Part shown: piece by piece, positions 14,349 through 21,846 of the stretch
Layout of the letters: the number at the start of each line of letters is the position of its first letter
How positions within the stretch are numbered: the first letter of the stretch is position 1
Assembly (NCBI GenBank): GCA_049515175.1
Contig: JBEKUI010000023.1
Coordinates: 1-26,279, forward strand
Reading direction: 5' to 3'
From: JACQNR01 sp049515175
GTDB taxonomy: Bacteria > Acidobacteriota > Terriglobia > UBA7540
DNA: 26,279 nt
Program-made: the position numbers and the translations under genes
The notes under the pieces: model-generated
Databases searched by the model: none
Told to the model about the DNA's origin: nothing
Seen by the model: only the letters and a program-made list of their open reading frames with translations

Positions 14349-16031
14349 ATGAACTCCCAGACGGAACTCCACACCTGGCTGCCCTACGTCATCAAGATCC
14401 GGTTCGTCATCATCAGCTTCGTCTTTGCCATCGAGTACTCGATCCGGGTGCTGGTGCCGGATCCGAACCGTCCGGACGCCATCCGCTATCTGGGCTTCAT
14501 TGTCATCCTCTGGTTCATCGTTAACCTGTTCTTCCTCTTCTACAACCAGATCAGCCGGGACTACCTGCAACAGGCCTACCTCCAGATCCTTCTCGACCTA
14601 GCAATCATCACCGGGGTCGTCCACGTGACGGGCGATCTGGACAGCAACTACCTGTCTCTCTACCTCGTGGCGATCATCCTGGCGAGCATGCTGCTGCCGC
14701 GCGGGCGGGTGTTCCTTGTGGCGGCGGTGAGCTTCGTGTTCATGGGCTTTCTGCTCGAACTGGCCTATCTGCCCAACCTCTACCCGCAGCTTGTAGTGCG
14801 GCATCCGACGCTGCGTATCCTGCAGACGACCTCCACGATTCCGGTGGGCTTGAGCGATGTTCAGATCAAGATCTTCGCCAGCTTGTTCGGCTTTTTTGCG
14901 GTGGCTTATCTGTCGAGCTACTTGACGGAAAGCCTGCGCAAGACCGGCGCTGAGCTGCGCGACAAGAGCGGCCAAGTCGCGAGCCTTCAGGCCATCAAAG
15001 AGAACATCATTCAGAGCATGCGGGACGGATTGTTGACCACGGACTTGGAGGGCCGCGTCCTGGACTTTAACCCCGCCGGCTTGGAGATTCTGGGACGAAC
15101 TCCGGACGATCTCAGCGGGCGCCTCATCTCGGAGGTCCTTCCCGAATTCCCGGCGGACAGTGGCGCCGCAACTGGCGCGGCGGATGGCAGTGTTCGCAAA
15201 GAAGTCCCCTACGCCCACCCGGGCCACGAGGAGCGCATCCTCGCTGTGGCGGCATCGCCGCTCGTCGTGCCCGATGCGGGGCCCTCCGGCCACGTATACA
15301 CCTTTCAGGATTTAACCGATGAGAAGCGGCGGGAAGCGGAATACCGCGCCAAGGACCGGATGGCGAGTTTGGGGCGAATGGCGGCAGGCATCGCGCACGA
15401 AATCCGAAACCCGCTGGCGTCGATCGCCGGATCGGTGAAACTCCTGCGCAGTATCGCCCACCTGGATGATGACCAGGCCCAGCTCATTGACATCGTGAGC
15501 CGCGAGTCGGAACGCTTGAACAAGCTGGTGTCTGATTTCCTGCTCTATTCGCGCGAGTTGCGGTTCGAGTTCGAGGATGTCAATATCGTCCCCCTCGTGG
15601 AAGAAACGATGCTCCTGCTCGCCAACCATCCCGCCTTCAGCCCCCGGCACCGGGTGGTGAAGGAACTGCCGCGCCGCCCCGTGATGGCGGTTGACGACGC
15701 CGACAAGATGCGTCAGGTGTTCTGGAACATCTGCGACAATTCTCTGAAAGCGATGCCTGAGGGAGGAACCCTCGCCGTGGGGGTTGAGGAGGGCAAGGAT
15801 CACGTGGCCCGCATCACCTTCGCGGATACGGGTGTGGGCCTGTCGCAGGCCCAATTGGAGAAAGTCTTCGAGCCCTTTCAGGGCAGCTTTGCCGGCGGCA
15901 CGGGTCTGGGTCTGGCCATCGTTTACCAGATCGTGGAGGCGCATCAAGGCCGGATCCAGGTGCGCTCGGCGCTCGGAGAGGGAACTCGTTTCCTGGTCGA
16001 GTTGCCACGAACGCGGCCCGCATCGCAGTGA
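14349..16031 (+). CDS. pilS: Membrane sensor histidine kinase PilS
   Basis: PilS is the inner-membrane kinase that controls PilR; in Pseudomonas it senses pilin levels through direct contact in the membrane. The 560-residue product has six hydrophobic segments (about 14-34, 46-66, 76-94, 101-117, 120-140 and 173-193), the PilS membrane-sensor layout. A PAS domain (about 213-325) follows. The phospho-accepting histidine is H350 in AGIAHEIRNPLASIAGSVKL. The ATPase domain has an N box (NICDNSLKAM, 460-469), G1 DTGVG (493-497) and G2 GGTGLGLAI (516-524). No clear ribosome binding site precedes the ATG, and the predicted leader is about 11 bases. pilR follows after 88 bases. Confidence 0.92.
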   Translation: MNSQTELHTWLPYVIKIRFVIISFVFAIEYSIRVLVPDPNRPDAIRYLGFIVILWFIVNLFFLFYNQISRDYLQQAYLQILLDLAIITGVVHVTGDLDSNYLSLYLVAIILASMLLPRGRVFLVAAVSFVFMGFLLELAYLPNLYPQLVVRHPTLRILQTTSTIPVGLSDVQIKIFASLFGFFAVAYLSSYLTESLRKTGAELRDKSGQVASLQAIKENIIQSMRDGLLTTDLEGRVLDFNPAGLEILGRTPDDLSGRLISEVLPEFPADSGAATGAADGSVRKEVPYAHPGHEERILAVAASPLVVPDAGPSGHVYTFQDLTDEKRREAEYRAKDRMASLGRMAAGIAHEIRNPLASIAGSVKLLRSIAHLDDDQAQLIDIVSRESERLNKLVSDFLLYSRELRFEFEDVNIVPLVEETMLLLANHPAFSPRHRVVKELPRRPVMAVDDADKMRQVFWNICDNSLKAMPEGGTLAVGVEEGKDHVARITFADTGVGLSQAQLEKVFEPFQGSFAGGTGLGLAIVYQIVEAHQGRIQVRSALGEGTRFLVELPRTRPASQ

Positions 16032-16119
16032 GAGCAAACCGATGAGTTTGCAAGGCGCCCGCGGCGCAACATTTTTTGGTTCTTCGATCGCCATTCCTAG
16101 TCCATAATTCTCAACTGTC

Positions 16120-17490
16120 ATGGCCCGTTTGCTGGTTGTTGATGATGAAAGATCGCTCTGCCAGATGCTGGAGATCGCTTTCCGGCAGGATGGGCACAGT
16201 GTGGAGACGGTCACCAGTGGAAAGGCCGCTCTTCAGAAACTCTCCTCGCAGGCTTACGATCTGGTCGTCTCGGACATCCGGATGCCCGACATGACCGGTA
16301 TCGAGCTTCTGGAAGAGGCGCGCACCAGCCGCAACCCCGCGACCTTTGTCTTGATCACGGCCGTGCCCACTGTGTCGACCGCCATCCGGGCTTTGAACCT
16401 CGGCGCCTATCGCTACGTCATCAAGACCGACAAGCTGGTGGAAGAGTTGCGCCTGGTCGTGACGCGGGCGCTGGAAGAGCTGGCCATGCGCGAAGAGAAC
16501 ATCCGCTTGCGCCGGGAGCTCCTTCGCGTCTTCGCGCAGAACAACATTGTCGGCCGCAGCCCGAAGATTGAAGCCATTCTGGAAATGGTTCGAACCGTGG
16601 CGCCCACCACGAGCACGATTCTCATCACAGGGGAGAGCGGGACCGGCAAGGAACTGGTGGCCCGGGCCATCCACGAAGCCAGCCTTCGCCGCGAAAAGGC
16701 TTTCATCTCCATCAATTGTGGAGCCTTTCCTGAAACGCTGCTCGAGAGCGAGCTCTTTGGATATTTCAGGGGCGCCTTCACCGGGGCGGATACCAATAAG
16801 AAGGGGATCATCGAAGCGGCCAATGGAGGAACGCTCTTCCTGGATGAAATCGGCGAAACCAGCCTGACGATGCAGGTGAAGTTGCTTCGCGTCCTGCAGG
16901 AGAGGAAGGTCCGGCCGCTCGGCGGGACCACCGATGTTTCCGTGGACGTCCGCCTGATTGCCTCAACAAACCGCGACCTGAAGGAATTGGTCAGCCAGGG
17001 GAATTTCCGCGAGGATTTCTATTACCGGGTCAGCGTCATCCCGATTCATGTCCCTCCTCTGCGCGAGCGCAAGGAGGATATCGAACCCCTGGCGCGCCAT
17101 TTCCTCCGGAAGTTCACACTGCAAATGAGCAGGCCGGAACGTGACTTCGATGCCGCAGCGCTTTCCGCCCTTTCTCACTACTCCTGGCCGGGGAATGTCC
17201 GGGAACTTGAGAACGCCATCGAGCGCACCGTCGCCGTCAGTGGCGGCAAGAGCGAATTGGTCAACGCCGAGAGCCTTCCCGAAACGGTGACGGGGATCGC
17301 GGCGGGCGCGGAGAGGGCCATTCAAATCCCCAAGGAGGGGATCGACTTCGAGGCGCACATTGCCCGGCTCGAGAGACAGTATCTGTCAGAAGCGCTCCGA
17401 GCCGCAGGGGGCGTGCGAACCCGTGCCGCGGAACTCTTGCGCATGTCCTATCGCTCCTTCCGGCATTACGCCAAGAAGCATGGAGTTTAG
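16120..17490 (+). CDS. pilR: Sigma-54-dependent response regulator PilR
   Basis: PilR activates pilA transcription with sigma-54 when phosphorylated by PilS. The 456-residue protein has a receiver domain (phosphoacceptor D52, K102; K102 is followed by T rather than the usual P), and an AAA+ domain with Walker A GESGTGKE (171-178), an intact GAFTGA sigma-54 loop (218-223) and Walker B GGTLFLDE (236-243). A Fis-type helix-turn-helix lies at about 430-454 (RTRAAELLRMSYRSFRHYAKK). The start gives the usual MARLLVVDDE. No Shine-Dalgarno sequence is visible, and a CATAAT at 16103-16108 could drive a nearly leaderless message. Its likely target, the -24/-12 promoter of pilA, lies 150 bases downstream of its stop. 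Confidence 0.94.
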   Translation: MARLLVVDDERSLCQMLEIAFRQDGHSVETVTSGKAALQKLSSQAYDLVVSDIRMPDMTGIELLEEARTSRNPATFVLITAVPTVSTAIRALNLGAYRYVIKTDKLVEELRLVVTRALEELAMREENIRLRRELLRVFAQNNIVGRSPKIEAILEMVRTVAPTTSTILITGESGTGKELVARAIHEASLRREKAFISINCGAFPETLLESELFGYFRGAFTGADTNKKGIIEAANGGTLFLDEIGETSLTMQVKLLRVLQERKVRPLGGTTDVSVDVRLIASTNRDLKELVSQGNFREDFYYRVSVIPIHVPPLRERKEDIEPLARHFLRKFTLQMSRPERDFDAAALSALSHYSWPGNVRELENAIERTVAVSGGKSELVNAESLPETVTGIAAGAERAIQIPKEGIDFEAHIARLERQYLSEALRAAGGVRTRAAELLRMSYRSFRHYAKKHGV

Positions 17491-17491
17491 A

Positions 17492-17504
17492 GACAAATTT
17501 TGTC
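17492..17504. promoter_or_regulatory. Possible upstream activator site for pilA
   Basis: GACAA (17492-17496) and TTGTC (17500-17504) are perfect complements around ATT, two bases after the pilR stop. Relative to the predicted pilA start the centre is near -169, a normal distance for a sigma-54 enhancer. PilR of Pseudomonas recognises TGTC-containing sites. TGTCAC (17501-17506) and AGTCAC (17514-17519) recur 13 bases apart. Confidence 0.35.
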
Positions 17505-17640
17505 ACCCGGCCTAGTCACATACTGGCGGCGACGACGGTTCTGTGGAAAGAGGTGGTTCATCCAGGTTCGAATCCAAGTCTAAATCGCCTGTTTTCAGTC
17601 TCTTGAGAATACAGTGCAGACACTTTAGGAATCCATTATT

Positions 17641-17656
17641 TGGAAGCGGACGTGCT
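17641..17656 (+). promoter_or_regulatory. Sigma-54 (-24/-12) promoter of pilA
   Basis: TGG at 17641-17643 and TGC at 17653-17655 place GG and GC exactly ten bases apart, the defining geometry of sigma-54 promoters. The start would be near 17667, about 46 bases before the pilA ATG. It lies directly downstream of pilS and pilR, whose family acts through sigma-54. The bases around the invariant GG and GC match consensus only partly. Confidence 0.6.
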
Positions 17657-17670
17657 CCATGCCATTACGA

Positions 17671-17692
17671 CATCCAAGCTCTTTTATGGATG
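17671..17692 (+). other. Stem-loop at the 5' end of the pilA message
   Basis: CATCCA (17671-17676) pairs with TGGATG (17687-17692) around a ten-base A/T-rich loop. If transcription starts near 17667, the stem begins about five bases from the 5' end, where such structures protect abundant messages from decay. The AAGGAGG ribosome binding site (17701-17707) stays outside the stem. Confidence 0.45.
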
Positions 17693-17700
17693 GGATCCAC

Positions 17701-17707
17701 AAGGAGG
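17701..17707 (+). promoter_or_regulatory. Strong ribosome binding site of pilA
   Basis: AAGGAGG lies five bases before the pilA ATG at 17713, a near-perfect Shine-Dalgarno sequence at ideal spacing. It fixes the start and fits a highly expressed pilin. Confidence 0.75.
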
Positions 17708-17712
17708 ACTGA

Positions 17713-18195
17713 ATGAGGAAGGATTCACGTGGTTTTTCGTTGATCGAGCTGCTGATCGTCGTGGCGATCATTCTGATCATCGCGGCGATTGCCATCCCGA
17801 ACCTGCTGCGGTCGCGGATTGCGGCTAACCAAGCGTCGTGTGTGGGGTCTCTGCGGACTATCAACACCGCGGAAATCACCTACGCATCAACCTACAACGC
17901 TGGGTACAGCTCCACGCTGGCTCAGTTGCAGCCCCCGGCGACGGGCGCTCAGCCCACCAGCCTGGCGGCGGGTCTGATTGACAGCGTTCTGGCCAGTGGA
18001 GCGAAGAGCGGGTACACGTTCACCTACACGGCAGGGGCTGTCGTGAACAACCGCATTGACACGTACGGGCTCAACGGCAACCCGATTACGGTCGGCACGA
18101 CCGGCACCAACTACTACTTCACCGATCAGTCGGGCGTGATTCGTCAGAACTCGACGGCTGTGGCTGGGGCCGCCGACTCGCCGCTGGCTGGCTAG
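17713..18195 (+). CDS. pilA: Type IVa major pilin PilA
   Basis: This is the prepilin of the pilus fibre: 160 residues with a short basic leader (MRKDSRG) cut by prepilin peptidase after G7. Mature F1 is followed by SLIELLIVVAIILII, with the conserved E5 needed for assembly. The hydrophobic stalk runs to about residue 35 and leads into a globular part rich in Gly, Ala, Ser, Thr and Tyr. Only one cysteine (C43) is present, so the disulfide-bonded D-loop of Pseudomonas pilins is absent. ASCVGSLRTINTAEITYAS (41-59) resembles acidobacterial pilins as I know them. The gene has its own -24/-12 promoter, a 5' stem-loop, a strong ribosome binding site and two terminators, so it forms its own transcription unit. 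A GspG-like pseudopilin is the main alternative, but the gene context favours a pilin. Confidence 0.93.
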   Translation: MRKDSRGFSLIELLIVVAIILIIAAIAIPNLLRSRIAANQASCVGSLRTINTAEITYASTYNAGYSSTLAQLQPPATGAQPTSLAAGLIDSVLASGAKSGYTFTYTAGAVVNNRIDTYGLNGNPITVGTTGTNYYFTDQSGVIRQNSTAVAGAADSPLAG

Positions 18196-18200
18196 TCTGG

Positions 18201-18223
18201 ATCTCGATCCCGAGATTTGTTTT
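18201..18223 (+). terminator. First terminator of pilA
   Basis: ATCTCG (18201-18206) and CGAGAT (18211-18216) form a perfect six-pair stem with a four-base loop, followed by TTGTTTT. It begins five bases after the pilA stop. Confidence 0.6.
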
Positions 18224-18225
18224 GC

Positions 18226-18255
18226 GGGGGAGCAGCAATGCTCCCCCTTGCTTTT
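18226..18255 (+). terminator. Second, stronger terminator of pilA
   Basis: GGGGGAGCA (18226-18234) and TGCTCCCCC (18239-18247) form a perfect nine-pair stem closed by the GNRA-type tetraloop GCAA and followed by TTGCTTTT. This is a clear rho-independent terminator. Confidence 0.85.
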
Positions 18256-18314
18256 CCTGCCTGACCCTCCACGCCGAACGGTCGCTACATTTGACTCGCT
18301 GCGTTATATTGGTT

Positions 18315-18326
18315 GGGGCGCGCCCC
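18315..18326. repeat. GC palindrome upstream of the ABC transporter operon
   Basis: GGGGCGCGCCCC is a perfect 12-base palindrome lying five bases after TATATT (18305-18310), a possible -10 box without a good -35 partner. If that box is used, the palindrome would cover the transcription start, as an operator would. No protein can be named. Confidence 0.3.
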
Positions 18327-18389
18327 TGTGGTTAGACGAGGAAAAGAGAGATTAGCGGCGTGGGCGCTCGACCGAGTTCCGTCATCACT

Positions 18390-19370
18390 ATGCCAGCTAT
18401 CCAGACCTTCGATCTCACCAAAGACTACTTCAGCGGCTTCTTTCGAAAACGGCTGAAACGCGCTCTGGATCGGCTGAGCTTGCAAGTCGGGGAGGGAGAA
18501 GTCTTCGGGTTGCTCGGTCCCAATGGGGCGGGGAAGAGCACGACCTTGAAACTCCTCCTCCGCTTGATTTTCCCCACCGCGGGCCGCGCCACCGTTCTGG
18601 GTGAAGAACTCGATTCGGTCGCGATGCACGCCCGGATCGGCTATCTTCCCGAACACCCCTACTTTTACGACCACCTCAGCGCCCAGGAGTTATTGAATTA
18701 CGCCGGGGAGCTCTTCGGCTTGGACAAGGCGACCCGCAGGCGCCGAATCGGCGATCTGCTCGCCCGCGTTGGCCTGGCCGGCTCGGAGGATAGCCCTCTC
18801 CGCAAGTTCTCCAAAGGCATGCTCCAGCGCGTCGGCATCGCCCAGGCGCTGGTCAACGATCCTGAGCTGATCTTCCTCGACGAGCCCATGTCCGGCTTGG
18901 ACCCCCTTGGGCGGCGCGAGGTTCGCGATTTGATTTTAGAACTCAAGGGGCGAGGGAAGACCGTCTTCTTCTCCACCCATATTCTTTCCGACGCGGAGAT
19001 GCTCTGCGACCGAGTGGCGATCCTCAACCGCGGTCAGCTCCTGGGCTGCGGGGATTTGCGGAAGATTCTCAGCCTGGGTATCTCAGCAACCGAAATCGTC
19101 CTGGAGAACCCCCACGCGGATCTGATGGTCAAGCTTCAACCCTTAACCTCCCGAGCCATCCGGACGGGCGACAACGTCCGCTTGGAAATTCCCTCGGATA
19201 GAGATTTGACTCAGGTGCTGGAGATTGTCCTGCGCGAGAAAGGCAAGATCGCGTCGCTCAACCCCTTGAAGACGTCGCTGGAAGACTATTTCCTCTCCAC
19301 CGTTTATGATGCCACGGAGCAGGCCCGGCGTGGCCGGAATATCGATATCCGTCTGGAGGGGAAGCCATGA
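18390..19370 (+). CDS. ABC transporter ATPase linked to the pilus cluster (PilH-like)
   Basis: This is the nucleotide-binding subunit of an ABC-2 type exporter, 326 residues from the ATG at 18390; a GTG at 18360 would add ten. Walker A is GPNGAGKST (43-51), the signature is FSKGM (140-144) in place of LSGGQ, Walker B is LIFLDEP (160-166) and the switch histidine is H197. The Q-loop position reads GYLPEHP. An extra ~100-residue C-terminal domain is typical of the ABC-2 group. The permease starts within its stop codon (ATGA overlap). In Myxococcus xanthus the pilin-linked pilH encodes a similar ATPase needed for pilus formation, with PilI as permease. That match in position and type makes a pilus role likely but unproven here; the substrate is unknown. 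Confidence 0.87.
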   Translation: MPAIQTFDLTKDYFSGFFRKRLKRALDRLSLQVGEGEVFGLLGPNGAGKSTTLKLLLRLIFPTAGRATVLGEELDSVAMHARIGYLPEHPYFYDHLSAQELLNYAGELFGLDKATRRRRIGDLLARVGLAGSEDSPLRKFSKGMLQRVGIAQALVNDPELIFLDEPMSGLDPLGRREVRDLILELKGRGKTVFFSTHILSDAEMLCDRVAILNRGQLLGCGDLRKILSLGISATEIVLENPHADLMVKLQPLTSRAIRTGDNVRLEIPSDRDLTQVLEIVLREKGKIASLNPLKTSLEDYFLSTVYDATEQARRGRNIDIRLEGKP

Positions 19371-20143
19371 GACGGATCTCGACCATTGCCTGGCACACGT
19401 TTAAGGAGTCGGTCCGCGAGCGCGTCCTCTATAACCTGGTCGTCTTCGCGCTGCTTCTGATCAGCGCAGCGATTCTCTTTGGCAGCATCTCGGTGGGCAT
19501 CGAAGACGTCATCATCATGAATCTGGGACTCAGCTCGATTTCGGTTTTTGGCCTGCTGATGGCGATCTTCATCGGCATCGGACTGGTGTGGAAGGAAATT
19601 GACCGCCGGACAATCTTCAGCATTCTCGCCAAACCCGTTCATCGTCACGAGTTCATTATCGGCAAGTACCTGGGCCTGATGGTGACGTTGCTCATCAACA
19701 CCGCCATCATGACCGCGGGATTCTATCTCGCGTTGGCCTACGAGCAGCGGACGCTGCACTGGAGGGACCTCGTAGCCTTGCAGGCGGTCTATTTCATCCT
19801 CCTCCAGCTCGCGATGGTCGTTGCCCTGGCGCTGCTTTTTTCGTGCATCTCGACACCCATCCTTTCCGCGGTGTTCACTCTTGCCCTTTACATGATTGGA
19901 AATCTCCTGAGCGACATCCGCTGGTTTGGCCAGGAAGCCGGAAGCGCGTTGGCGATGAATCTGACGGCGCTGATTTACTATCTGCTTCCCAACTTCGGTA
20001 ATTTCAATGTCATCAGCCAGATTGCGCAGGGGCATCCGGTCCCCTCGTATCTGCTGGTTTCGAATTCCCTCTATGCGCTTCTCTATGTCTCGATACTGCT
20101 TGCGGCGGCGATACTGATTTTCGAGGAGCGGGAGTTCCGTTGA
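19367..20143 (+). CDS. ABC-2 type permease linked to the pilus cluster (PilI-like)
   Basis: This 258-residue integral membrane protein is almost entirely hydrophobic, with about six helices (around 22-45, 57-75, 100-124, 138-158, 164-182 and 231-251). A conserved-type cytoplasmic stretch, WKEIDRRTIFSILAKPVHRH (75-94), is typical of ABC-2 permeases and probably contacts the ATPase. It overlaps the ATPase gene by four bases (ATGA), so the two form one exporter with a 1:1 ratio. The next gene starts in its stop codon (TGATG). The exported substrate is unknown. In M. xanthus the permease PilI sits beside PilH in a comparable place. Confidence 0.83.
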   Translation: MRRISTIAWHTFKESVRERVLYNLVVFALLLISAAILFGSISVGIEDVIIMNLGLSSISVFGLLMAIFIGIGLVWKEIDRRTIFSILAKPVHRHEFIIGKYLGLMVTLLINTAIMTAGFYLALAYEQRTLHWRDLVALQAVYFILLQLAMVVALALLFSCISTPILSAVFTLALYMIGNLLSDIRWFGQEAGSALAMNLTALIYYLLPNFGNFNVISQIAQGHPVPSYLLVSNSLYALLYVSILLAAAILIFEEREFR

Positions 20144-21042
20144 TGACCAGCGAAGGGCGCAATTGGAGTCCATCGCGAGCGCGTCGAACCTGTTGGGCCG
20201 TGCTGGCCCTCTCCTTTCTTGCGCTGGTGCCTCTGCAGCAGGAAGTCGATCGCCAGATCGGCGGCCAGCGGCGGATTGAAGAGTTGCTTTACGTTCCTTC
20301 CGGCCGCCTCCTCCGCCGTCTCTGTCTGGGCCACGAAGGGCTGGCGGCCGATATTTACTGGACTCGGGCGGTGCAGTACTTCGGACGCAAACGAATCGAC
20401 CGCGCGACGAGATTCGACCTGCTCGGCCCCCTTTTACGGATTACGACCGATCTCGATCCGCATCTCATGGTCGCCTATCGCTTTGGCGCGATCTTCCTGG
20501 CGGAGAAAACCCCCTGGGGAGCGGGCCGTCCGGAGGAAGCGCTGGAACTCCTGCGCCGTGGTATCGTGGCCAATCCCGGCTACTGGCGGCTGTGGCAGGA
20601 TGTGGGTTTTATTTACTACTGGGATCTGAAGGATTACCCGCGCGCGGCGGAGGCCTTCCGTGTGGGCAGCCAGCAGCCCGGCGCACATCTCTGGATGAAG
20701 GCGATGGCTGCTTCGGTGGCGGCACAGGGCGGAGCGACTTCGACCTCCCGTCTCTTGTGGTCGGAGATTTACAACCAAGCGGAAAATGAATCGATGCGGC
20801 GAAGCGCTGCTGAGCATCTGTTGGCGCTTCAAGCCCGCGAGGAGATGGACCAGCTCAACGCACTCCTGAAGTCTTACCAAGACGGTGCCGGGCGCCCAGC
20901 GCAATCGTTTCGCGATCTGGTGCCGGCCGGCGTCCTCAAAGGCTTGCCGAAAGATCCTTCCGGCGTGCCTTACGTGGTTGCCTTGGACGGGCATGCAGGC
21001 CTGGGGCCGGGAAGCAAGATCGATCTCACGCTGCTCCAGTGA
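20143..21042 (+). CDS. Membrane-anchored TPR-like protein, unknown role
   Basis: The 299-residue protein has an N-terminal membrane anchor (about residues 16-32) and a helical, TPR-like body with repeats around 90-130, 140-170 and 190-230 (for example GRPEEALELLRRGIVANPGYW). No catalytic motif is visible. Such proteins usually scaffold membrane complexes. The ATG at 20143 shares one base with the permease stop (TGATG), and a TTG three bases earlier is ignored. Tight coupling to the permease suggests it is a third part of the same transporter or assembly complex. In M. xanthus the third gene of this group is pilG, also of unclear function; I cannot show homology by eye. Confidence 0.75.
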   Translation: MTSEGRNWSPSRARRTCWAVLALSFLALVPLQQEVDRQIGGQRRIEELLYVPSGRLLRRLCLGHEGLAADIYWTRAVQYFGRKRIDRATRFDLLGPLLRITTDLDPHLMVAYRFGAIFLAEKTPWGAGRPEEALELLRRGIVANPGYWRLWQDVGFIYYWDLKDYPRAAEAFRVGSQQPGAHLWMKAMAASVAAQGGATSTSRLLWSEIYNQAENESMRRSAAEHLLALQAREEMDQLNALLKSYQDGAGRPAQSFRDLVPAGVLKGLPKDPSGVPYVVALDGHAGLGPGSKIDLTLLQ

Positions 21043-21072
21043 TAGTGTGTAGTTTCCTGCAGAGGTTTTCAC

Positions 21073-21846
21073 TTGGGATTCGCAAAGTTCATTCTTTGGA
21101 CGGGGCTGAAAACACTGGGGCTGATTTTCCTAGGCCTGCTCGCCGCGAAAGCGATTTCGTCTCTCCGGGCGCCGAGTACTCCGGGGCGCCATGACCGCCT
21201 CTTCGCGCTGCGGTCGGGGCTCTACGTGGTCGTGGTCCTGCTGGTCATGCTGGGCGCCAGCTACCTTGGACGCGATGTCGCGGCGGAGAATTACGCGCGC
21301 GCGAGCAGTGGCGATCTCGATCGACATCAATATGCCAAAGCTTATGAGAATGCCCGGCGTGCCGTGGAGCTTCGCCCGGACGTCCTGCCCTACTGGGAGG
21401 CGCTGGCCGGCGCCAAGTTCACCCTTCAGCAATACTCTTCCGCGGTTGCCGATTTGCCGGTGTTTCTCGCCTTGGGCAAAGGACAACTGGCCGAGGATGA
21501 CGGATATCGCCTGGCCACGTCGTACTATCTTCTCGCGCAATTCGACAAGGTTCATCCTCTCACTCAGGCGATGATCGCCGTGAACCGTTCCCACGCCGCC
21601 CCGTACATTCTGGAGGGCTACACCTACATTGCCCAGAAGCGTTACGACGACGCGCAGAAGATGTTTCTGGCGGTCCTGCAGTTGTTTCCCACGCAGCAGG
21701 CGGCGGTGGAAGGGCTGGCGCACATTTACTTTCTCCGCGGCAACCGCGCGGCGGCGCTGGCTGTCCTCGATGAGACGTCGCGCTTTCCGTTTCCTCCCGA
21801 ATCGCACCAGCGCTTCGAGGCCTTGAAGGCCCTCTATGCCCAGTAA
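21073..21846 (+). CDS. Membrane protein with TPR repeats, unknown role
   Basis: The 257-residue protein has two predicted membrane segments (about 8-28 and 46-66) and a TPR-like domain with repeat units starting near residues 83, 117, 150, 182 and 216 (for example RYDDAQKMFLAVLQLFPTQQ). It starts at TTG 21073; AGAGG (21061-21065) lies seven bases upstream and supports this. The first in-frame ATG would remove the first membrane segment and part of the second. No catalytic motif is seen. The PAP2-like gene begins inside its last codons (11-base overlap). Position suggests it works with the neighbouring transporter or glycosyltransferase, perhaps as a scaffold. Confidence 0.75.
   Translation: MGFAKFILWTGLKTLGLIFLGLLAAKAISSLRAPSTPGRHDRLFALRSGLYVVVVLLVMLGASYLGRDVAAENYARASSGDLDRHQYAKAYENARRAVELRPDVLPYWEALAGAKFTLQQYSSAVADLPVFLALGKGQLAEDDGYRLATSYYLLAQFDKVHPLTQAMIAVNRSHAAPYILEGYTYIAQKRYDDAQKMFLAVLQLFPTQQAAVEGLAHIYFLRGNRAAALAVLDETSRFPFPPESHQRFEALKALYAQ

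Noticed and set aside
17557..17585. GGTTCGAATCC (17564-17574), resembling a tRNA T-loop, with a distant TCTAAAT matching GTTTAGA at 17485-17491
   Set aside because: Two of the five T-stem pairs fail, no anticodon arm can be drawn, and the two ends are about 100 bases apart with the 5' arm inside pilR. At most it is a decayed fragment.
17713..18195. PilA as a conductive nanowire pilin of the Geobacter type
   Set aside because: After mature F1 there is no aromatic residue until about position 50, so the dense aromatic pattern proposed for such pilins is missing, and the protein is a normal full-length pilin.
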